From Tangfeifania sp. (lineage in GTDB: Bacteria; Bacteroidota; Bacteroidia; Bacteroidales; Prolixibacteraceae): DNA of 6,135 bases. Where the stretch lies: contig JAGYMR010000171.1 of the NCBI GenBank assembly GCA_018400515.1, forward strand, positions 1 to 6,135, written 5' to 3'. This document shows, one piece after another, positions 1-5,557 of the stretch (position 1 is the first letter of the stretch; each line of letters opens with the position of its first letter). The notes beneath the pieces were generated by a model. It did not search any database and had not been told where the DNA came from. It saw nothing but the letters and a program-made list of their open reading frames with translations. A program made the position numbers and the translations under genes.

Positions 1-34
1 GGGGCGCCGGAGGGAGCTTCACTGCCGGCCGGGG

Positions 35-961
35 TTACTCAATAAATTTCAGGTTTCGCTTTAATCCGTTGAATCCGGTGCGTTTCACAGCCGATTTTTT
101 GAACAGCTGGTTGAACAATGGCCGGTCCATTTCATACCAATCCCGGCGGGTCAGTTCCAGCAACCTGGCGGGCGGTTTTAACGCCGCTTCCCGGTGCGGA
201 CGGGGATTGCGGTTCCAGGGGCATACATCCTGGCAGATATCGCAACCAAACACCCGGTTACTGGATTTGTTTTTCAGTCCGGGATCCAGCTCCCCCTTCA
301 ATTCAATGGTTTGATAGGAGATGCATTTCCGGGCATCGATCGTCCGGTCCGGGGTAATGGCGTTGGTCGGACAGGCATCGATGCACCGCGTACAGGTTCC
401 GCAGCGGTCACTTTCGATTTCCGGACTGTCATAGGGCAGTACCGCATCAAGAATGAGCTCACCGATAAAGAAGAAGCTGCCATGCCGGACCGAGATGAGG
501 CTGCTGTTTTTTCCTATCCAGCCCAAACCGGCTTTGCAGGCCCATGTCCTTTCTGCCACAGGAGCCGAATCAACAAAAGGACGTCCGTTGCAGGGGACGA
601 TCATTTCCCGGATAAACTGCAACAACTGTTTCAGCTTATCTTTCATCACAAAATGGTAATCCGTTCCGTAAGCAGATTTCGAAAGTACCGGGGCTTCCGG
701 ATCCTGCTGTGTAGCTCCCGGATAATAATTTTGCAGTACGATGAGGATGGTTTGGGCATTTTCCACCAGTTGTGCGGGATCGAAGCGTTTTTCCACGTTA
801 CGGGCCATATAGCCCATCTGCCCATGCATTCCGGCATCAAGCCAGGACTGAAAATGATCTTTTTCTTCCGAAAGCAATTCCACCGGGAGTACAACACATT
901 CAAGAAATCCCAGTGTTTTTGCTTTTGATTTTATTGCCTTTAGTTTTTCGTTTGGCTTCAT
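35..961 (-). CDS. queG: QueG, epoxyqueuosine reductase (tRNA queuosine synthesis)
   Basis: QueG catalyses the last step of queuosine synthesis, reducing epoxyqueuosine to queuosine at position 34 of GUN-anticodon tRNAs, using cobalamin and two [4Fe-4S] clusters. The 308 residues contain the N-terminal cobalamin-binding region, the catalytic Asp131 in FVDSAPVAERTWACKAGLGWIGKN, and a ferredoxin-like segment with CGTCTRCIDACP (Cys187, 190, 193, 197), Cys213 in ARKCISYQTIE, and CDICQDVCPWN (Cys240, 243, 247). That gives eight cluster cysteines. E. coli and B. subtilis QueG are about 380 residues, and the C-terminal HEAT-like part of the longer forms is missing; I believe the short form is usual in Bacteroidota. 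The ATG at 959-961 gives a sensible N-terminus but has no clear Shine-Dalgarno site. It lies 87 bp after the suf genes, so read-through or a separate promoter are both possible. Confidence 0.96.
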   Translation of the reverse strand: MKPNEKLKAIKSKAKTLGFLECVVLPVELLSEEKDHFQSWLDAGMHGQMGYMARNVEKRFDPAQLVENAQTILIVLQNYYPGATQQDPEAPVLSKSAYGTDYHFVMKDKLKQLLQFIREMIVPCNGRPFVDSAPVAERTWACKAGLGWIGKNSSLISVRHGSFFFIGELILDAVLPYDSPEIESDRCGTCTRCIDACPTNAITPDRTIDARKCISYQTIELKGELDPGLKNKSSNRVFGCDICQDVCPWNRNPRPHREAALKPPARLLELTRRDWYEMDRPLFNQLFKKSAVKRTGFNGLKRNLKFIE

Positions 962-974
962 AGAAAAAAGATTG

Positions 975-1020
975 AAAAACCCGAAGGGAGCTTTGCCCTT
1001 AGCTTCGTACCCTTAGGTTT
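975..1020 (-). terminator. Possible terminator or attenuator between sufT and queG
   Basis: AAACC (1016-1020) pairs with GGTTT (977-981), and AAGGG (1010-1014) pairs with CCCTT (984-988), with a small internal loop of T against CG. The roughly 21-base apical loop is followed by T-rich sequence (TTTTT, then a run of six T further on) reaching almost to the queG ATG. It could end suf transcription or attenuate entry into queG. A second AAGGG (996-1000) offers a competing pair for the same CCCTT. Confidence 0.4.
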
Positions 1021-1034
1021 GGGATGAGATCCCA
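1020..1034 (-). promoter_or_regulatory. Small stem-loop after the sufT-like gene
   Basis: TGGGAT / ATCCCA forms a 6-bp perfect inverted repeat with a 3-base loop, 14 bases after the stop codon. It overlaps by one base the outer arm of the neighbouring terminator-like fold, so both probably cannot be complete at once. No T tract follows directly. Confidence 0.3.
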
Positions 1035-1048
1035 CCACGGGGAGCTGA

Positions 1049-1354
1049 TCAGAAGAAGCCCAGTTCGAGGCGTGCTGCTTCGCTCATCATTGATTTATCC
1101 CAGGGGGGATCAAAGGTCAGGTCGATGTCGACCTCCTCAATGCCTTCCACCGCGCGTACAGCGGCGGTAACATCGTCCATCAGGATATCCACCACCGGGC
1201 ATCCGGGAGCGGTAAGGGTCATGACAATTTTTGCCTTGTTGTCTTTGTCGACATCCACGTTATAAATCAGTCCCAGGTCATATATATTCACCGGGATCTC
1301 CGGGTCGTAAACCTCTTTGAGTTTTTCAATGATCTGATCAATCCTTTTGTCCAT
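1049..1354 (-). CDS. sufT: DUF59/MIP18-family SUF-associated Fe-S assembly protein (SufT-like)
   Basis: This is a single-domain DUF59 protein of 101 residues, the type found in suf operons and thought to help Fe-S cluster maturation or carry clusters to clients. Visible family features are VYDPEIPVNIYDLGLIYNV (about 15-33), TLTAPGCPVVD with the conserved Cys52, and the C-terminal LTFDPPWDKSMMSEAARLELGF (about 79-100). There is no extra N-terminal domain, so it resembles the short Staphylococcus SufT and not the longer proteobacterial form. The related phenylacetate subunit PaaD shares the fold, but the suf neighbours make that role unlikely. It follows sufE by 2 bp, with a strong Shine-Dalgarno site. 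The symbol is my inference from family and context; the exact biochemical role is less certain than for the other suf genes. Confidence 0.88.
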   Translation of the reverse strand: MDKRIDQIIEKLKEVYDPEIPVNIYDLGLIYNVDVDKDNKAKIVMTLTAPGCPVVDILMDDVTAAVRAVEGIEEVDIDLTFDPPWDKSMMSEAARLELGFF

Positions 1355-1356
1355 TT

Positions 1357-1791
1357 CTATTTTCCTCCTTGACGATCCATTCTGTTATAAGCAACAGCGT
1401 AAAGCTTGATTTGTTTCATCATGGCCACCAATCCGTTGGACCGGGTAGGGGAGAGGTGTTGTTTCAGTCCGAGGTCATTTATGAAGTGCAGGTCGTTGTC
1501 CATTATCTCCTGCGGCGTGCGGCCGGAGACAACCCGCAAAAGCAAAGCGATCAGTCCTTTCACGATCACCGCATCGCTTTCGCCTTTGAAATAAATTTTG
1601 CCGTTGCTTTTTTCGGCGGTCAGCCATACCCTTGACTGGCATCCTTTAATGAGGTTCTGGTCGTTTTTTTCCTCCGGATCGAGGTTTTCCAGTTCGTTCC
1701 CCAGTTCGATCAGGTAGGCGTATTTATCCATCCAGTCTTCGTAAACCGAAAACTCTTCAATTATTTCCTGTTGTATCTCTTCGATGTTCAT
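1357..1791 (-). CDS. sufE: SufE, sulfur acceptor and relay for SufS
   Basis: SufE takes the persulfide sulfur from the SufS catalytic Cys, stimulates its turnover, and delivers sulfur to SufB in the cytoplasm. The 144 residues are close to E. coli SufE (138). The acceptor Cys is Cys51 in LIKGCQSRVWL, the same number as in E. coli, and the following hydrophobic helix (VIVKGLIALLLRVVSGRTP, about 75-93) and the LSPTRSNG motif (113-120) are family hallmarks. The start ATG at 1789-1791 gives a normal N-terminus and has no obvious Shine-Dalgarno site. Its last codons (RQGGK, then TAG) contain the strong ribosome binding site of the next gene, only 2 bases away, so the two are almost certainly on one mRNA. 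Confidence 0.96.
   Translation of the reverse strand: MNIEEIQQEIIEEFSVYEDWMDKYAYLIELGNELENLDPEEKNDQNLIKGCQSRVWLTAEKSNGKIYFKGESDAVIVKGLIALLLRVVSGRTPQEIMDNDLHFINDLGLKQHLSPTRSNGLVAMMKQIKLYAVAYNRMDRQGGK
1364..1370 (-). promoter_or_regulatory. Strong Shine-Dalgarno site of the DUF59 gene
   Basis: AAGGAGG is followed after nine bases by the ATG at 1352-1354. It is a near-perfect anti-16S match embedded in the final sufE codons. It fixes the start of the downstream gene and is the only strong site in this window. Confidence 0.85.
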
Positions 1792-1811
1792 TGTTTTGCT
1801 GCTAAAAAGTG

Positions 1812-1842
1812 CAAAGATCGCATTTTTTCAGAACGAGGCAAT
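1812..1842 (-). promoter_or_regulatory. Candidate Bacteroidota-type promoter for sufE
   Basis: GATCTTTG (1812-1819) matches seven of eight positions of TAnnTTTG if n is free. ATTG (1839-1842), 19 bases upstream, matches three of four of TTTG. The -7 box ends 20 bases before the sufE ATG, nearly the same placement as the candidate before sufS. It is weak evidence alone, and read-through from sufS is equally possible because I see no terminator in this 62-bp gap. Confidence 0.3.
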
Positions 1843-1853
1843 GCACTGCCGTT

Positions 1854-3074
1854 TTAAAACATTTTCCGGACTTTCTGGATCCCGCCCACCAGTTTGTCTG
1901 CCTCTTCCCGGGAGTTGTAGATGCCAAAAGAGGCCCTTGTTGTTCCGGGGATGTTAAAGTGTTGCATGATGGGATCGGCGCAATGGTGTCCGGTACGGAC
2001 GGCGATTCCCATTTTGTCAAGCAGCATGCCCAGATCGTAGGGGTGTATCCCCTCAATGTTGAAGGAGATGACGCCGGATTTATCGGGAGCTTCCCCGTAA
2101 ATTTTCAGGTTGTCAATTTCTTGGAGCCGTCCGGTGGCATAAGTAAGCAACTCCTGCTCCCATTCTGCGATGTTTTCAAGGCCGGTTTCCTGCAGCAGAT
2201 CGATCGCCGCCCCGAAGCTGATAACCCCGGTGATGTGGGGGGTACCTGCCTCAAACTTAAAGGGGATCTCCGAAAAAGTGGTTTTTTGAAATGAGACCTC
2301 CTCAATCATTTCGCCCCCTCCCTGATACGGGGGCATTTGCTCGAGCCATTTTTGTTTTCCGTAGAGAACTCCCACGCCATTGGGCCCATACATTTTGTGA
2401 GCGGAAAAGGCGTAAAAGTCGGCATCGATCTCCCGGACATCGACAGGAATGTGCTGGACAGCCTGTGCACCGTCGACAAAAACAGGAATGTTTTTCTTAT
2501 GAGCTGTCTCCACGATTTGTTTCACCGGGTTGATGGTCCCCAGCACATTGGAAACATGGGTGACGGCGATCAGTTTGGTCCTGGAAGTGATCAGATCCGG
2601 AAGTGCGCCGGATTGAAGGATTCCCGAATCGGAGAATGGGAGTTTTACCAGCCGGGCATTTTTTTTAATGGCCAGCAGTTGCCAGGGAACAATGTTGGAG
2701 TGGTGTTCCATTTCGGAGATGATGATCTCATCCCCTTTTTCCAGGAACTGCTCGCCAAAAGAGGCCGCCACCAGGTTGACGCTTTCGGTGGTTCCTTTCG
2801 TGAAAATGATCTCTTTCCGGCTGCCGGCATTTATGAAGTTTTGCACTTTGTCACGCACCGCCTCAAATTCTTCGGTGGCTTTGTCAGCCATGAAATGGGC
2901 AGCCCGGTGAATGTTGCCGTAATGGTCGTTTTGCAAACGCTCCTGTGCCATCAGGACCTGAATGGGTTTCTGGGTCGAGGCGGCATTGTCGAGATAAACA
3001 AGGGGCTGATCGTAGACTTTTTGCTTCAACACAGGGAAAAAGCTTCGGATTTTTTGAATATCGTAATGCATCAT
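1854..3074 (-). CDS. sufS: SufS, PLP-dependent cysteine desulfurase
   Basis: SufS converts L-cysteine to L-alanine and holds the sulfur as a persulfide that it passes to SufE. It is a class II group member of the aminotransferase class V fold. At 406 residues it equals E. coli SufS. The N-terminal LVYLDNAASTQKP motif is at about 25-37. The PLP region includes His124/His125 in EMEHHSN, Asp201 and Gln204 in VDGAQAVQH, and the Schiff-base Lys227 in SAHKMYGPNG. The catalytic Cys365 is in RTGHHCADP, on the short loop typical of SufS, and Arg380 in TTRASF binds the substrate carboxylate in the family. Two adjacent ATGs (3072-3074 and 3069-3071) give MMHYD; either could be used, and no clear Shine-Dalgarno site decides. 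sufE follows after 62 bp, which fits the SufS-SufE pairing. Confidence 0.97.
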   Translation of the reverse strand: MMHYDIQKIRSFFPVLKQKVYDQPLVYLDNAASTQKPIQVLMAQERLQNDHYGNIHRAAHFMADKATEEFEAVRDKVQNFINAGSRKEIIFTKGTTESVNLVAASFGEQFLEKGDEIIISEMEHHSNIVPWQLLAIKKNARLVKLPFSDSGILQSGALPDLITSRTKLIAVTHVSNVLGTINPVKQIVETAHKKNIPVFVDGAQAVQHIPVDVREIDADFYAFSAHKMYGPNGVGVLYGKQKWLEQMPPYQGGGEMIEEVSFQKTTFSEIPFKFEAGTPHITGVISFGAAIDLLQETGLENIAEWEQELLTYATGRLQEIDNLKIYGEAPDKSGVISFNIEGIHPYDLGMLLDKMGIAVRTGHHCADPIMQHFNIPGTTRASFGIYNSREEADKLVGGIQKVRKMF

Positions 3075-3093
3075 CCATGAAATTATCAGACGT

Positions 3094-3125
3094 TAAAGGT
3101 AGAAAAACCAATTAAAAAAAACGAA
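3094..3125 (-). promoter_or_regulatory. Candidate Bacteroidota-type promoter for sufS
   Basis: TACCTTTA (3094-3101) matches seven of eight positions of the TAnnTTTG -7 consensus if n is free. TTCG (3122-3125), 20 bases upstream, matches three of four of the TTTG -33 element. The -7 element ends 19 bases before the sufS ATG. An AT-rich spacer with a T8 run lies between the two boxes. The match is imperfect and could be chance in AT-rich DNA. Confidence 0.3.
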
Positions 3126-3188
3126 ACCTCTCCCTGCCAATGCAGATAAGCCGGGGCGGACGGAATAAAGCAACGGGCAACCAGTTGG

Positions 3189-4556
3189 TTAACAACTGCA
3201 TGAATAGGCACATTCGTGGCACCGGGCCACTTCCCCTTTTAACCGCTGGTCGACCAGTTCGTCAATGCGGTTCCGCAGGGGGTCAATTTTTATTTCCTGG
3301 ATAACTTCGTGGGCAAAAGCATTCATCATCATCAACCGCGCCTTATTTTCATCGATCCCCCGGGTGCGGAGGTAAAACAGAGCTTCCTCGTCGATCTGCC
3401 CCACGGTGGCTCCATGGCTGCATTTTACATCATCGGCATCAATGATCAGCTGGGGTTTGGCCTGCATGGTTGCCGTATCGGTGAGCAATAAGTTGTTGCT
3501 CCGCTGAAAGGCATTGGTTTTCTGGGCATCCCGGACAACATGGATGCGTCCGGAAAAGGCGCCGGTGGAGGCATCATCGAGCACATTCTTGTACACCTGG
3601 TTGCTCATGCAATGGGGTTTGGCATGAATTACCTGTGTGAAATTATCCACATGCTGTTTTTTGTCAATGAAGGCCATTCCGAAAAGATGGGCCTCGGCAT
3701 TTTCGCCATTCAGAATGAATTTCAGGTTGTTGCGTATCAATCCTCCGTGAAGGGATGAATTGAGCGTAGTTACCTTTGAATCTTTCTCCTGATGAATATA
3801 AACGGCGTTGAGGCTGGTGGTATTGTTGTGCTGGTTCTGCAGGGCATAATACTGCAGGGAGGCGTTGGGGCCGGCAAAAATTTCGGTAACCGCGTTGCTG
3901 AGGTAAGCGTTTAAATTCAGTGTATGGTCGCAGGAGATGATCTTCACATCGGCTCCCTCTTCAATGTATATAAAATTGCGCTGGGTGGAAAAAGCATCTT
4001 TGTCCGCCTGCAGGAAGTTAATGATCTGAATGGGTACTTCCACCCGTACATTTTTGGGGACGTACAAAAAATAGCCGTCTTTGGCAAATGCGGTATTGAG
4101 GGCTACCAGCGGGTCTTCTTCGGTATTGGCCAGCTGTCCGTATTTTTGGAGCAATTCCGGCTTCTCCCGTGCCGTTTTTTCGAGGCTTTCAAAAATAATC
4201 CCTTCGGGAAGGTCCCGGGCCGGGGGATTCTTTTCATAATACCAGCCGTTAAAGATGAAAGCACGGTGCGTATCCAGTTGGGGCACCCCGCAGCGGAATA
4301 CAGCATTCAGGTCGAGGTCGGCCTTTTCGCGGCGGTGAATGAATTTATATTCCGGCGAAAATTGTGGCTGGAGGTTGGTGTACTTATAGTTTTCGTTTTT
4401 ACGGGTGGGAATGCCCTGCTTTACAAAATCCTGAAAGGCTTTACTCCTTTTGTTGTTCAGCAGCTCAGCGGAGTCCTCCCATAAAAGGTCCTTTACCTCG
4501 TTAAAGTGGGCGGTATATTTTAAGGATAAATCTGCTTTTTCTACCAATACGCTCAT
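3189..4556 (-). CDS. sufD: SufD, Fe-S cluster assembly scaffold subunit
   Basis: SufD pairs with SufB through a right-handed beta-helix to form the SufBC2D scaffold, and in E. coli it supports iron acquisition. The 455 residues are slightly longer than E. coli SufD (423). The N-terminal helical region contains the typical GIPTRKNENYKYTNL block (about 49-63), followed by the beta-helix core. The C-terminal helical domain begins after ADDVKCSHGATVGQ, in which Cys379 and His381 match E. coli Cys358 and His360, the residue facing the SufB catalytic Cys. The protein ends in an unusual tail with Cys446, Cys449, Cys453 and Cys455. It starts one base after the sufC stop and has no clear Shine-Dalgarno site, which fits translational coupling. 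A 114-bp gap separates it from sufS. Confidence 0.96.
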   Translation of the reverse strand: MSVLVEKADLSLKYTAHFNEVKDLLWEDSAELLNNKRSKAFQDFVKQGIPTRKNENYKYTNLQPQFSPEYKFIHRREKADLDLNAVFRCGVPQLDTHRAFIFNGWYYEKNPPARDLPEGIIFESLEKTAREKPELLQKYGQLANTEEDPLVALNTAFAKDGYFLYVPKNVRVEVPIQIINFLQADKDAFSTQRNFIYIEEGADVKIISCDHTLNLNAYLSNAVTEIFAGPNASLQYYALQNQHNNTTSLNAVYIHQEKDSKVTTLNSSLHGGLIRNNLKFILNGENAEAHLFGMAFIDKKQHVDNFTQVIHAKPHCMSNQVYKNVLDDASTGAFSGRIHVVRDAQKTNAFQRSNNLLLTDTATMQAKPQLIIDADDVKCSHGATVGQIDEEALFYLRTRGIDENKARLMMMNAFAHEVIQEIKIDPLRNRIDELVDQRLKGEVARCHECAYSCSC

Positions 4557-4557
4557 G

Positions 4558-5310
4558 TTAAAATCCGTTTTCTTGTTTTATCCAGTCGTATCCTTTCTCT
4601 TCCAGCTCAAGCGCCAGGTTTTTGCCCGCTGATTTAACAATTTTTCCGCGGTACAATACATGAACATGATCGGGAACAATGTGTTCAAGCAGGCGTTGGT
4701 AATGGGTCACCACGATGGTGGCGTTATCGGGGGTCCGCAGCGCATTCACCCCGTGGGCAACGGTTTTCAGTGCATCAATGTCGAGGCCGGAATCGGTCTC
4801 GTCCAGGATGGCCAGTTTGGGTTCCAGCAGGGCCATCTGGAAAATTTCATTCTTTTTTTTCTCCCCACCTGAAAAACCTTCGTTCACCGACCGGTTGGTG
4901 AGCTGTGTTTCCATTTCCACCAGTTCTTTTTTCTGCCGCATCATTTTTAGGAATTCAGCCGATGTGTAGGCTTTTTCTCCCCGGTATTTGCGGTGTTCGT
5001 TAACGGCGGTTTTCAGAAAATTCACCATGGGCACCCCCGGGATCTCCACAGGGTATTGAAAACTCAGGAAAATCCCCTTTTTGGCACGCTCTTCGGGATC
5101 CATCTCCAGAAGATCTTCTCCCTGGTAAGTGATTTCGCCCGAAGTCACTTCAAAGTTCTCCTTCCCGGCCAGAACATTGGCCAGGGTACTTTTCCCGGAG
5201 CCGTTGGGGCCCATGATCGCATGGATCTCACCGGCCTTCACTTCAAGGTTGATCCCCTTTAAAATCTCCTGTCCTTCAACCGAAACATATAAATCTTTAA
5301 CTTTTAGCAT
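4558..5310 (-). CDS. sufC: SufC, ATPase subunit of the SufBCD Fe-S assembly complex
   Basis: SufC is a soluble ABC-type ATPase that drives conformational change in SufBC2D during cluster assembly; it is not a transporter despite the fold. The 250 residues match the usual family length of about 248. Visible motifs are Walker A GPNGSGKST (34-42, Lys40), Q-loop Gln85 in FLSFQYP, the SufC-type signature FSGGEKKKNE (146-155), Walker B LAILDE (166-171), D-loop SGLDIDA and H-loop His203 in VVTHYQR. The start is the ATG at 5308-5310, giving MLKVKDL as in homologues, with AGAGG about 10 bases upstream. An in-frame ATG 42 bases earlier would add a basic 14-residue extension (MNTSRKGKRQ...) not expected in the family. 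The stop is one base before the sufD ATG, so coupled translation is likely. Confidence 0.97.
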   Translation of the reverse strand: MLKVKDLYVSVEGQEILKGINLEVKAGEIHAIMGPNGSGKSTLANVLAGKENFEVTSGEITYQGEDLLEMDPEERAKKGIFLSFQYPVEIPGVPMVNFLKTAVNEHRKYRGEKAYTSAEFLKMMRQKKELVEMETQLTNRSVNEGFSGGEKKKNEIFQMALLEPKLAILDETDSGLDIDALKTVAHGVNALRTPDNATIVVTHYQRLLEHIVPDHVHVLYRGKIVKSAGKNLALELEEKGYDWIKQENGF

Positions 5311-5339
5311 AATAATGATCCTCTGCCTTTTTCCTTTCC

Positions 5340-5355
5340 GGGATGTGTTCATCCC
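5340..5355 (-). promoter_or_regulatory. Stem-loop in the sufC leader
   Basis: A perfect 6-bp inverted repeat, GGGATG / CATCCC with a 4-base loop, lies 30-45 bases before the sufC ATG. It is too far upstream, and has no T tract, to be a terminator. It could be an mRNA 5' hairpin or a protein-binding dyad. It also contains an in-frame ATG (5350-5352) that I do not take as the start. Confidence 0.35.
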
Positions 5356-5460
5356 TGTTTAATCCCCGTCCGCGGAGATAGCTGAAAGGAATCTGATTCA
5401 AAAAATGTTGTTTTTTGTTGTTATCTCATGTCCGGCCCTTTTCCCCGGTTCGCTGGCAAC

Positions 5461-5489
5461 GGCCCGGTTTCCGGCCCGGATTTTTTTTT
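5461..5489 (+). terminator. Possible plus-strand terminator (GC hairpin plus T9)
   Basis: GGCC/GGCC and GG/CC pairs around a TTT loop, with one bulged C (5461-5476), are followed after CGGA by nine T (5481-5489). Read on the plus strand this resembles an intrinsic terminator, but no plus-strand gene leads into it. On the minus strand the hairpin has no T tract. It may block antisense transcription, or simply be a GC-rich fold beside an AT tract. Confidence 0.3.
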
Positions 5490-5505
5490 AAATTTTTTTA
5501 ACTTC

Positions 5506-5538
5506 AAAAAAAGCCCTTTTTTGATCGGGCCCTTTTTT
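5506..5538 (-). terminator. Intrinsic terminator after sufB
   Basis: On the minus strand a GCCC/GGGC core (5527-5530 with 5513-5516) closes a 10-base loop. It is extended outward by two G-U pairs and about five A-U pairs, and the 3' arm is a run of seven T. It begins 19 bases after the sufB stop codon. The G-U pairs become A-C mismatches on the other strand, so the fold favours the sufB direction. It implies that part or all of sufB transcription stops before sufC. Confidence 0.7.
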
Positions 5539-5557
5539 CGTCCGGAGGACCAGCGGG

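Noticed and set aside
1..34. GC-rich sequence left of queG
   Set aside because: It is too short to judge; I see no convincing hairpin with a T tract and no reading frame I could support.
194..928. Long plus-strand open frame (244 codons) opposite queG
   Set aside because: It is fully antisense to an intact, motif-complete QueG; the translation has no recognisable family pattern and looks like a shadow frame.
962..1048. preQ1 riboswitch before queG
   Set aside because: Queuosine genes can carry one, so I looked. The leader lacks the preQ1-I pattern of a short hairpin with a downstream A-rich tail that I know, and QueG acts after preQ1 use.
2337..3080. Long plus-strand open frame (247 codons) opposite sufS
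   Set aside because: It lies wholly antisense to a complete SufS with all catalytic residues, and its translation shows no recognisable domain. The plus-strand frames at 1809-2294 and 3924-4484 were rejected for the same reason.
2884..3111. Minus-strand frame of 75 codons overlapping the sufS start
   Set aside because: It uses a different frame from SufS over the same DNA and encodes nothing recognisable; the SufS frame clearly accounts for the region.
3113..3144. Terminator after sufD
   Set aside because: A T8 run (3114-3121, minus strand) follows a CTGC/GCAG hairpin, but the stem is only 4 bp and the gap to the T run is 12 bases, too weak to call.
5311..5352. Upstream in-frame start extending SufC to 264 residues
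   Set aside because: The added basic 14 residues are not expected in SufC. The downstream ATG has an AGAGG site at suitable distance and gives the normal MLKVKDL start, while the upstream ATG sits inside a hairpin.
5389..5399. GAATC-T-GATTC palindrome in the sufC upstream region
   Set aside because: An 11-base dyad of this kind is expected by chance, and no promoter could be placed beside it to suggest an operator.
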